A stretch of 5,532 nucleotides of DNA from Pseudomonadota bacterium (GTDB lineage: Bacteria; Pseudomonadota; Alphaproteobacteria; Rhizobiales; Methylopilaceae), in assembly GCA_023389135.1 (NCBI GenBank), contig JAEWEX010000323.1, positions 1-5,532 on the forward strand. Direction: 5' to 3'. Below the pieces are notes generated by a model. That model did no database searches. It saw only the letters and a program-made list of their open reading frames with translations, and was not told the DNA's origin. Positions 1 to 5,532 of the stretch are shown here, piece by piece. The translations under genes and the position numbers were made by a program. The number at the start of each line of letters is the position of its first letter. Position 1 is the stretch's first letter.

Positions 1-972
<972 letters not shown>

Positions 973-996
973 ACCCTGTTCCCGCCGACGGGGCCG

Positions 997-1025
997 TTGA
1001 CAAGACATCCGCCCTTGCGTTCGCT
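997..1025 (+). promoter_or_regulatory. Candidate promoter for the MarR-NlpC/P60 pair
   Basis: A perfect -35 consensus TTGACA lies at 997-1002, in the gap after the aminopeptidase stop. With a 17-nt spacer the -10 position would be TTCGCT (1020-1025), a poor match to TATAAT, although GC-rich alphaproteobacteria often tolerate weak -10 boxes. Its placement 57-85 nt before the MarR start fits a promoter. Only the -35 hexamer is directly convincing. Confidence 0.4.
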
Positions 1026-1081
1026 TCGAGTCCGAAACAAATGGGGCGCGGATCGGACGGGGGGCGACCTTGGCGGTGACC

Positions 1082-1420
1082 ATGCGCCCTTCTCAGGCGC
1101 TCAGATTGTGGCATGACGCGATGCTGAGGCAGGTGCGGGAAGGGGACGTCGACCTGTCGGCCCGGCAGACCGCGATCCTGCTCACCATCTATCTCGAGCC
1201 GCCGCCGCATACCGTGCGCGGCCTCGCGGGCAGGCTGGCGGTCACGAAGCCGGTCATCACCCGCGCCCTGGACAGCATGGGCAAGCTCGAGCTGGTGTCG
1301 CGGCGTCGCGACGAGGCCGACCGCCGCAACGTCATCGTGCAGCGAACCGTCAAGGGCGCGCTGTTCGTGGAGCGCCTCGGCGACCTGGTGGTCGAGTGCG
1401 CCCGGGAGCTGCCGGCATGA
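1082..1420 (+). CDS. MarR-family winged helix-turn-helix transcriptional regulator (small)
   Basis: A 112-aa DNA-binding protein, shorter than typical MarR proteins (about 140-150 aa). From ATG 1082, the dimerisation helix 1 and helix 2 region (SQALRLWHDAM, LSARQTAILLTIYL) spans about residues 4-38. The helix-turn-helix follows with VRGLAGRLAVTKPVITRALDSMGKL (45-69), in which TKPVITRALDSM is the recognition helix. The wing carries DEADRRNVIVQRT (77-89), matching the conserved D-x-R-R motif. The C-terminal helix is short, so the dimer interface may be reduced. TTG 1070 and GTG 1076 are alternative in-frame starts; a G-rich stretch at 1055-1064 is better spaced for these than for ATG 1082, so the start is uncertain by 4 codons. 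The stop TGA 1418-1420 overlaps the next start as ATGA, implying translational coupling to the C40 peptidase. It probably controls its own pair and perhaps the aminopeptidase; the ligand is unknown. Confidence 0.88.
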   Translation: MRPSQALRLWHDAMLRQVREGDVDLSARQTAILLTIYLEPPPHTVRGLAGRLAVTKPVITRALDSMGKLELVSRRRDEADRRNVIVQRTVKGALFVERLGDLVVECARELPA

Positions 1421-2268
1421 CACTCGATCCGCGATTGACGCCCGCCCGTCCCGATCTCGCGGCGCTGCACCTGCGTGGCCGGGTCGAGGCCGCCCGCTTC
1501 GTGGAGGGGGCAACGCGCCGCGTCATCGCCGGCGCCGCCCCGCTGCGCGGCGCGCCCCGGCCGGACGCCGCCTACCTCACCGAGGCGCTGCACGGCGATA
1601 CCTTCACCGCCTATGACGAGGAGGAGGGCTGGTCATGGGGCCAGCTCGGCTCCGATGGCTATGTGGGGTGGATCGCGGGCTCGGCGCTGTTCACGGCCGG
1701 CGCGGCGCCCACCCACCGCGTCGCGGCGCTCAGGACCTATGTGTTTCCCGGCCCCAGCATCAAGCTACCGCCGCTGGACCTGCTGTCGCTCAACGCCCGC
1801 GTCGCCGCGATCCGCACCGAGGGCGGCTTTGCCGCCATCGAGCCTGCGGGCTTCGTGCATCTGGGCCATCTGGCGCCCCTGGGCGAGGTCGAGGCCGACC
1901 CCGTCGCGGTTGCGGAGCGCTTCGTCGGCACGCCGTATCTGTGGGGTGGACGCACCAGCGTCGGCCTCGACTGCTCGGCGCTGGTGCAGATGTCGCTGGC
2001 GGCCTGCGGCATCGCCGCCCCGCGCGACAGCGACATGCAGCGCGCGCTGGGGACGCCGGTGGCCGATCCCGCGCCGGCCGGCCTGCGCCGCGGCGACCTG
2101 GTGTTCTGGAAGGGGCATGTGGCCATCGCCCGCGGCGACGGCACCCTCATCCACGCCAACGCCCACCACATGGCGGTCGCCATCGAGGATGCGGGCGAGG
2201 CCATTGCGCGGATCGCGCATGCCGGTCTTGCGGTGGCCGAGGTCCGAAGGCTCGCCTCGCCGGCCTGA
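1417..2268 (+). CDS. SH3-domain NlpC/P60 (C40) family cysteine peptidase
   Basis: A 283-aa protein of the gamma-D-glutamyl-diamino-acid endopeptidase type, which cuts murein stem peptides. Two bacterial SH3-like segments come first: about residues 57-86 (TAYDEEEGWSWGQL, DGYVGWI) and about 118-155 (ending GFVHLGHLAPL). The NlpC/P60 domain runs from about 161 to 270. The catalytic Cys186 lies in GLDCSALVQ, His234 in GHVAI, and His246 in LIHANAHH is the likely third residue. The substrate-loop motif GTPYLWGGRTS precedes the Cys. I see no signal peptide or transmembrane segment, so the enzyme is likely cytoplasmic, as in murein-peptide recycling by YkfC/dipeptidyl-peptidase VI-like enzymes. The start at ATG 1417 is chosen for its ATGA overlap with the MarR stop and GGGAG at 1404-1408, 8 nt upstream; an upstream GTG at 1396 is less likely. 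The M17 aminopeptidase upstream would complete peptide breakdown. The exact substrate is inferred. Confidence 0.93.
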   Translation: MTLDPRLTPARPDLAALHLRGRVEAARFVEGATRRVIAGAAPLRGAPRPDAAYLTEALHGDTFTAYDEEEGWSWGQLGSDGYVGWIAGSALFTAGAAPTHRVAALRTYVFPGPSIKLPPLDLLSLNARVAAIRTEGGFAAIEPAGFVHLGHLAPLGEVEADPVAVAERFVGTPYLWGGRTSVGLDCSALVQMSLAACGIAAPRDSDMQRALGTPVADPAPAGLRRGDLVFWKGHVAIARGDGTLIHANAHHMAVAIEDAGEAIARIAHAGLAVAEVRRLASPA

Positions 2269-2291
2269 TCCACCTGATCCACCTGATCCGC
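2265..2291 (+). repeat. 9-bp tandem repeat, three copies, on the C40 stop codon
   Basis: The unit ctgatccac occurs at 2265-2273 and 2274-2282, with a third copy differing by one base (ctgatccgc) at 2283-2291 and a decayed trace after it. The unit contains TGA and has a length divisible by 3, so the peptidase frame meets three in-phase stops at 2266, 2275 and 2284. Copy-number change would therefore leave the protein unaltered. Confidence 0.85.
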
Positions 2292-2300
2292 CTGTCCGTC

Positions 2301-2332
2301 CCGACGCCGGCGCCACCTGTCCGGCGCGTCGG
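2301..2332 (+). terminator. GC-rich hairpin downstream of the C40 gene, possible terminator
   Basis: CCGACGCCGG (2301-2310) pairs with CCGGC (2321-2325) plus GTCGG (2328-2332), leaving a GC bulge and a 10-nt loop: a 10-bp, all-but-two G/C stem 32 nt after the peptidase stop. No T-tract follows, so it is not a classical intrinsic terminator. It could stabilise the mRNA end or assist termination; in DNA this GC-rich, chance pairing is possible. Confidence 0.35.
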
Positions 2333-2386
2333 CGCGCCCATCGCGATCCCATTCCGCACCACCCACGTGCCGGCGCGGAAGCAGGG

Positions 2387-2457
2387 TGCATTTCAGCGCG
2401 ATAACACTTTTAAGTTGCATTTCCTCCACGCTGCACGGGAGACTGTTCCGCACGGGA
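2387..2457 (+). promoter_or_regulatory. AT-rich island with paired direct repeats upstream of lacI-type gene
   Basis: Bases 2401-2423 are strikingly AT-rich for this window (ATAACACTTTTAAGTTGCAT). TGCATTTC occurs at 2387-2394 and again at 2416-2423, 29 bp apart. A small dyad ACTT-TT-AAGT (2406-2415) lies between the copies. GCACGGGA then occurs at 2433-2440 and 2450-2457, 17 bp apart. The position 63-133 nt before the LacI-type start fits a promoter/operator, and LacI-family proteins often regulate themselves. GATAAC (2400-2405) or TTTTAA (2408-2413) could be a -10, but no good -35 pairs with either. The repeats are seen; the function is inferred. Confidence 0.4.
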
Positions 2458-2519
2458 CCAAATCGGATGAGTCGCAGCCCGGCAGGGCGGCGCTCCGATG
2501 CGACGGGGGATTGCTCGCC

Positions 2520-3557
2520 ATGCCACGCACGCGCCGCCACGAGCCGCCGAGCGTCACCATGCTGGACGTGGCGCGGATCGCAGGCGTCTCCGCCATGACC
2601 GTGTCGCGGGCGTTGCGGCCCGGCGGACCGGTTTCGCAACCCACGCGCTCGCGGGTGCTGGCCGCCATCGACAAGCTCGGCTACGTGCCCGATCTCGCCG
2701 CGGGGGCCCTGTCGTCGCGGCGCTCGCGCATGGTGGCGGTGCTGGTGCCCTCCCTGATGCACCCGACCTATGTCGAGGCCGCCCGCGGCATCCGCGAGAC
2801 CCTGGCCGGACGCGATCTCCACGTCTTCCTGATCGAGGCGGGGGCCGACACGCTGCACGAGGAGCGCGAGATCGAGCGCATGCTCCAGCGCCGGCCGGAG
2901 GCCATTGTGCTGCCGAGCCGCCCGCATACGCCTCGGGCCCGTCAGCTTCTGGCCCGCTCCGGAGTGCCGGTGGTGGAGTTCGGTCCGCGCCCCGTGGGGC
3001 AGATCGGCCATTTCGTCGGCATGTCGCTGGATGCGGCGTCGCTGACCATCATCCGGCACCTGTGCGGGCGCGGCCGCCGCCGCATCGCGGTGATCCATCC
3101 CGGTCCAGCCGGCGACGGCCACGCCTCCGACCTCGCCCGCGCCCAGATCCGCGCCATCGACGAGGCCGGCGTCGGCCCCGCCATCGTCATTCCGGGCGGA
3201 CGGGCCGCCTCCGCCTACGAGCGCGGCGCAACGGGCCTGCGCCGGCTGCTGGATGTCCGCGCCGATGCCGACGCCGCCCTGTTCGGGTGCGACCGCGCCG
3301 CGGTCGGGGCGCTGTTCGAGTGCGCGAGGCTGGGGATCGACGTGCCCGGCCGGCTCGCCGTGGTCGGGTTCGGCGACTACGATGTCGGCCGTCAGGCGTG
3401 GCCCGCGCTCACCACGGCGGGGCTTAACCCGGCAGAACTCGGAGCGGAGATCGCCAAGACCGTGCTTACCGCGCTGGCCGCCACCTCCAGCGGCAGGCCG
3501 ATCCCGCCATTCGAGCGGATGCTGGACATTCATCTCGCCGCGCGGGGCACGGCGTGA
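2520..3557 (+). CDS. LacI-family transcriptional regulator (GntR/gluconate-type subgroup)
   Basis: A 345-aa repressor-type protein of normal LacI-family length (about 330-350 aa). The N-terminal helix-turn-helix reads TMLDVARIAGVSAMTVSRAL (residues 13-32). VSQPTRSRVLAAIDKLGYVPDLAAGALSS, containing the hinge helix, follows to about residue 67. The periplasmic-binding-like effector domain begins at RMVAVLVPSLMHPTYVEAARGI and includes RRPEAIVLPS, GVPVVEFG, RRRIAVIHPG, and near the C-terminus VPGRLAVVGFGDYDVGRQAWPALTT. The usual DNxxA segment after the first half reads GMSLDAASLTIIRHL, and the usual RxxG effector region is weakly conserved. ATG 2520 has GGGGGA at 2505-2510 nine nt upstream and keeps the whole HTH; ATG 2559 would cut into it. 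No sugar catabolic or transport gene adjoins it, so its effector cannot be guessed. It appears monocistronic, with spacers of 251 and 167 nt on either side. Confidence 0.93.
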   Translation: MPRTRRHEPPSVTMLDVARIAGVSAMTVSRALRPGGPVSQPTRSRVLAAIDKLGYVPDLAAGALSSRRSRMVAVLVPSLMHPTYVEAARGIRETLAGRDLHVFLIEAGADTLHEEREIERMLQRRPEAIVLPSRPHTPRARQLLARSGVPVVEFGPRPVGQIGHFVGMSLDAASLTIIRHLCGRGRRRIAVIHPGPAGDGHASDLARAQIRAIDEAGVGPAIVIPGGRAASAYERGATGLRRLLDVRADADAALFGCDRAAVGALFECARLGIDVPGRLAVVGFGDYDVGRQAWPALTTAGLNPAELGAEIAKTVLTALAATSSGRPIPPFERMLDIHLAARGTA

Positions 3558-3600
3558 CGGCGCGGGCCGGTGATGAGCCGGGCGCGTGAAAGAGGTCTGC

Positions 3601-3648
3601 TGTCCCGGGATGCGCGCCCCGGGACACGGCCCGGTGATGTCGGGCCGT
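3601..3648 (+). terminator. Two abutting perfect GC hairpins after the lacI-type gene
   Basis: TGTCCCGGG (3601-3609) pairs perfectly with CCCGGGACA (3618-3626) around an 8-nt loop. Directly adjoining, ACGGCCCG (3626-3633) pairs perfectly with CGGGCCGT (3641-3648) around a 7-nt loop; base 3626 can join only one stem at a time. They begin 44 nt past the LacI stop. The sequence that follows is pyrimidine-rich (CCCTGCCCTTGCC) rather than a T-run. The location and stem strength suggest transcription termination or an mRNA 3' end structure. Confidence 0.5.
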
Positions 3649-3661
3649 CCCTGCCCTTGCC

Positions 3662-3700
3662 GACGGCCGCGTTCGGCGGCACTCTCGCCGCCAAGCCGTC
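3662..3700 (+). repeat. Third inverted repeat in the lacI-RAM spacer
   Basis: GGCGGC (3675-3680) pairs with GCCGCC (3687-3692) around the 6-nt loop ACTCTC. TT (3672-3673) can pair with AA (3693-3694), and GACGGC (3662-3667) pairs with GCCGTC (3695-3700), with unpaired bases only on the 5' arm. The result is a 14-bp interrupted stem ending 24 nt before the RAM-domain start. It could be part of the boundary structure or act in the 5' leader of the small gene. Confidence 0.45.
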
Positions 3701-3724
3701 CACCAGCCTAGGCCCGCGCGTTCC

Positions 3725-3961
3725 ATGCAGACCTTCTTCGTCCAGATCAAATGCGAGCTCGGCCAGACCTACGACGTCGCCGAGCGGCTGGCAGATCTCG
3801 AGCGTCATTCGGAGATCTATTCGACGGCCGGCGACTTCGACCTGATGGTCAAGTACCACGTGGATGACGGCGTCGATGTCGGGCATTTCGTCGGCGAGCA
3901 TGTCCAGGTGCTTCCCGGCATCAAGGACACGCGCACGATCATTACGTTCAAGGCGTTCTGA
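3725..3961 (+). CDS. Stand-alone Lrp/AsnC ligand-binding (RAM) domain protein
   Basis: A 78-aa protein made only of the Lrp/AsnC effector-binding RAM fold, without the N-terminal helix-turn-helix of full Lrp proteins (about 150-160 aa). The beta-alpha-beta-beta-alpha-beta order is visible. FFVQIKCELG (residues 4-13) is strand 1 and TYDVAERLADLERH helix 1. SEIYSTAGDFDLMVKYHV contains the conserved G-x-x-D core. VGHFVGEHVQVLPGIKDTRTIITFKAF has the typical LPGI-x-x-T motif before the last strand. ATG 3725 is the natural start, since the first strand begins at residue 4, although the Shine-Dalgarno signal is weak (AGG about 13 nt upstream). Such proteins are known in many alphaproteobacteria and may bind amino acids or form mixed oligomers with full-length Lrp proteins. 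It cannot bind DNA through a canonical HTH. Its link to the efflux genes 128 nt downstream is only positional. Confidence 0.9.
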   Translation: MQTFFVQIKCELGQTYDVAERLADLERHSEIYSTAGDFDLMVKYHVDDGVDVGHFVGEHVQVLPGIKDTRTIITFKAF

Positions 3962-3978
3962 GGTTCCGACCGGGGACC

Positions 3979-3994
3979 GTTGCCGCGGTGCAAC
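3979..3994 (+). promoter_or_regulatory. Short inverted repeat upstream of the efflux operon, candidate operator
   Basis: GTTGC (3979-3983) and GCAAC (3990-3994) form a dyad with a 6-bp spacer, 18 nt after the RAM-protein stop and 96 nt before the adaptor start. Dimeric repressors of efflux operons usually bind such dyads, but these are only 5-bp arms and no regulator gene adjoins. TTGCCG (3980-3985) inside it could also serve as a -35, without a convincing -10. Confidence 0.25.
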
Positions 3995-4042
3995 ATCGAC
4001 GTGGAAACCGCCGCTCCATCCTTGCATCGACGGGGAAGGAGG

Positions 4043-4093
4043 ATGATGTTCCGCTTCCTGCGGCTTTTGTCCGCCCTTCGAGGCCTGCCATGA
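4043..4093 (+). CDS. Candidate 16-aa leader peptide ORF overlapping the efflux adaptor start
   Basis: The strongest Shine-Dalgarno sequence of the window, AAGGAGG (4036-4042) within GGGGAAGGAGG, is followed at once by ATGATG (4043-4048). The frame encodes MMFRFLRLLSALRGLP and stops at TGA 4091-4093, overlapping the adaptor's ATG 4090 as ATGA. ATG 4046 is the better-spaced start. No other frame offers a start codon just after this ribosome site. The peptide is hydrophobic with three Arg, like a truncated signal sequence. It may couple or tune translation of the adaptor. Alternatively, the site could be fortuitous, or could mark a frameshift in the adaptor N-terminus, although the adaptor already has its own complete signal peptide. 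Confidence 0.45.
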   Translation: MMFRFLRLLSALRGLP

Positions 4094-5259
4094 CCGGTCC
4101 CCTCTGCGCCCTTTCTCGCGGCCTCGCTGCGGTGCTCGTGCTGGCGGGACTGGCGCAGGTGGCCGCGGCCCAGCAGATGCCTGCGATGCCGGTCAGCGTC
4201 GCCGAGCCTGTGCGCCGCATGGTGGTGGACTGGGTCGAGTTCCCCGGACGGTTCGAGGCCTCCGCGCTGGTGGACATCCGCGCGCGCGTGGGCGGCGCGC
4301 TCCAGGCCGTCCAGTTCAAGGACGGCGCCACGGTCCAGCAGGGCGACGTGCTGTTCCTCATCGACCCGCGGCCTTACGAGGCAGCGCTGAAGCAGGCCCA
4401 GGCCAATGTCGAGGTGTCGCAGACCCGCGTCGATCTGACCCGCGCCAATCTCGACCGCGCCGACGACCTGCGCCGCACCGGCAACATTCCGGAGAGCACC
4501 TACCAGCAGCGCCAGCAGGAGTTCCAGGAGGCCCGGGGGGCCCTGGAGGCGGCGCGGGGCGCGGTTGCGGCCGCGACGCTCGACCTCGAATTCACGCAGG
4601 TGCGCGCGCCCATCGGCGGCCGCATCGGCCGCACCCTGATCACGCCCGGCAACCTGGTCACGGGAAGCGCGGGCGCCGGGACGCTTCTCACCACCATCGT
4701 GCAGGACCGCCCGATCCACTTCTATTTCGACATCGACGAGCAGAGTTTCCTGACCTATCAGCGCGCGGTGGCGGCCGGCTCGCGCGGCAACGGCGCCGGC
4801 GAGGCCGCCTGGATCGCGCTGTCCGACGAGACGGAGTTCGCGCGCGAGGGCCGGCTGGACTTCATCGACAACCGGCTCGACGAGGCCACCGGTACGATCC
4901 GGCTGCGCGCGGTCCTGCCCAATGACGACCGCTTCGTCACCGCCGGCATGTTCGGCCGCGTCAGGGTGGCGGCATCCACGCCCTACGAGGCGATGGTGCT
5001 GCCGGAGGCGGCGCTGGTGGCCGACCAGAGCCGCAAGATCGTCATGACGGTGGATGCCGAGGGCACGGTCGCCCCCAAGGTGGTGGAGACCGGCCCGCGC
5101 ATCGGGCCCGTGCGGGTGATCCGCTCCGGGCTCGACGGCACCGAGAAGGTGGTGGTGAACGGTCTGATGCGCGCCCGCCCCGGGGGCAAGGTGGTGCCGC
5201 AGGACGTCGAGATCGAGGTCCCGGAGGACCTGACCGCGCCGTCGGTTTCCGGCGGCTGA
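4090..5259 (+). CDS. RND efflux periplasmic adaptor (membrane fusion protein), MexE/OqxA-type
   Basis: A 389-aa periplasmic adaptor that joins an inner-membrane RND pump to a TolC-type outer-membrane channel for export of drugs, solvents or similar compounds. Residues 1-27 form a signal peptide (hydrophobic LAAVLVLAGLAQV, then AAA before QQ). There is no lipobox Cys at the cleavage site, so it is probably not a lipoprotein. The first lipoyl half is at about 64-95 (RARVGGALQAVQFKDG, FLIDPRPYEAAL). A coiled-coil hairpin follows to about 170, and the second lipoyl half reads FTQVRAPIGGRIGRTLITPGNLV. The beta-barrel contains PIHFYFDIDEQSF and RLDFIDNRLDEATGTIRLRAVLPN. The membrane-proximal domain ends with GLMRARPGGKVVPQ. 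ATG 4090 is chosen because GAGG at 4080-4083 lies 6 nt upstream and the signal peptide begins properly; GTG 3988 would prepend an unlikely 34-residue tail. It is followed 16 nt later by the pump gene, forming an operon. The substrate is unknown. Confidence 0.95.
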   Translation: MTGPLCALSRGLAAVLVLAGLAQVAAAQQMPAMPVSVAEPVRRMVVDWVEFPGRFEASALVDIRARVGGALQAVQFKDGATVQQGDVLFLIDPRPYEAALKQAQANVEVSQTRVDLTRANLDRADDLRRTGNIPESTYQQRQQEFQEARGALEAARGAVAAATLDLEFTQVRAPIGGRIGRTLITPGNLVTGSAGAGTLLTTIVQDRPIHFYFDIDEQSFLTYQRAVAAGSRGNGAGEAAWIALSDETEFAREGRLDFIDNRLDEATGTIRLRAVLPNDDRFVTAGMFGRVRVAASTPYEAMVLPEAALVADQSRKIVMTVDAEGTVAPKVVETGPRIGPVRVIRSGLDGTEKVVVNGLMRARPGGKVVPQDVEIEVPEDLTAPSVSGG

Positions 5260-5275
5260 GACGGGCGGACAGGCC

Positions 5276-5532
5276 ATGGGCTTCGGACATTTCTTCGTCG
5301 ACCGGCCGATCTTCGCCGGCGTGCTGTCGATCGTCATGATCGTGATCGGCGCGGTGGCGGTGCTGGGTCTTCCGATCGCGCAGTATCCCGAGATCGCGCC
5401 GCCCACCATCGCCATCCAGGCGACCTATCCCGGCGCCGACGCGCAGACCATCGCCGAAACGGTCGCGACGCCCATCGAGCAGGCCATCAACGGCACCGAG
5501 GGCATGATCTACGTGTCGTCGCAGTCGACCGG
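5276..5532 (+). CDS. RND efflux inner-membrane transporter (HAE1, AcrB/MexF/OqxB-type), 3'-truncated by window edge
   Basis: The first 85 codons of a proton-driven RND pump; the frame is still open at the right edge. Full family members are about 1,030-1,070 aa, so over 90% lies outside. The N-terminus MGFGHFFVDRPIFAGVL matches the amphipathic start of AcrB-type pumps. The first transmembrane helix is at about residues 12-31 (IFAGVLSIVMIVIGAVAVLG), followed by LPIAQYPEIAPPTIAI and ATYPGADAQTI. TPIEQAINGTEGMIYVSSQST matches the start of the porter domain. ATG 5276 is the family's normal start and lies 16 nt after the adaptor stop; its ribosome site is weak (GGACAGG close upstream), so coupling to the adaptor is likely. 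The protein would form a trimer with the adaptor and an outer-membrane channel. Confidence 0.95.
   Translation, partial: MGFGHFFVDRPIFAGVLSIVMIVIGAVAVLGLPIAQYPEIAPPTIAIQATYPGADAQTIAETVATPIEQAINGTEGMIYVSSQST

Noticed and set aside
1041..1079. Mini-ORF (MGRGSDGGRPWR) just before the MarR gene
   Set aside because: It has no ribosome site and a G/R-rich composition typical of random GC-rich sequence. Its stop lies near the MarR start, but there is no direct coupling overlap with ATG 1082.
1635..2519. In-frame upstream extension of the LacI-type protein (open back to 1635)
   Set aside because: The extension overlaps the peptidase in another frame and reads as Arg/Pro-rich nonsense. The LacI fold starts normally at ATG 2520 with a ribosome site.
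1737..3533. 598-codon open frame on the - strand
   Set aside because: It lies antisense to the NlpC/P60 and LacI-type genes and has a low-complexity R/A/G/H-rich translation with no recognisable domain. Long antisense frames are expected at this GC content.
3570..3845. 91-codon + strand frame across the LacI-RAM spacer
   Set aside because: It reads through the hairpins and overlaps the well-supported RAM-domain gene. The translation is low-complexity and resembles no family.
3817..5415. 532-codon open frame on the - strand
   Set aside because: It is antisense to the RAM, adaptor and pump genes, all of which show clear family motifs on the + strand. Its translation is compositionally biased and matches no family I know.

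Overview
The window is very GC-rich, with strong G/C bias at third codon positions and long spurious open frames on both strands. Every supported gene is on the + strand. The protein set (a divergent M17 aminopeptidase next to a MarR regulator and an SH3-NlpC/P60 peptidase, a stand-alone Lrp/AsnC ligand-binding-domain protein, and a MexE/OqxA-type RND efflux pair) suggests a high-GC alphaproteobacterium, perhaps Rhodospirillales or Hyphomicrobiales. This placement comes from recognising the families, not from a database search. It looks like chromosomal DNA; I see no mobile element, tRNA, rRNA or CRISPR array.

Left block (1-2268): the C-terminal part of an M17 leucyl-aminopeptidase-family protein runs in from the left edge. 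A 97-109 nt gap with a TTGACA box leads to a small MarR-type winged-helix regulator, which overlaps an SH3-NlpC/P60 (C40) peptidase by ATGA. The C40 protein shows no signal peptide and its catalytic residues are intact. Together with the aminopeptidase this suggests cytoplasmic breakdown of imported murein peptides.

Middle block (2269-3724): a 251-nt spacer holds a 9-bp tandem repeat on the C40 stop codon, a GC-rich hairpin, and an AT-rich island flanked by short direct repeats. It precedes a monocistronic LacI/GntR-type regulator with no sugar gene beside it. After this gene comes a 167-nt spacer containing three consecutive strong hairpins, probably a transcriptional boundary.

Right block (3725-5532): a 78-aa stand-alone Lrp/AsnC ligand-binding (RAM) domain protein comes first. 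A spacer with a short inverted repeat follows, then a 16-codon leader-like ORF with a strong Shine-Dalgarno sequence that ends in an ATGA overlap with the next gene. That gene is an RND periplasmic adaptor with a signal peptide. Sixteen nt later begins the inner-membrane RND pump (AcrB/MexF/OqxB type), cut by the right edge. The adaptor and pump form a drug/solvent efflux operon; any outer-membrane channel gene would lie outside the window.

No clearly new system is present. The points most worth checking are the leader ORF of the efflux operon, the hairpin cluster, the repeat-rich LacI upstream region and the murein-peptide gene cluster.
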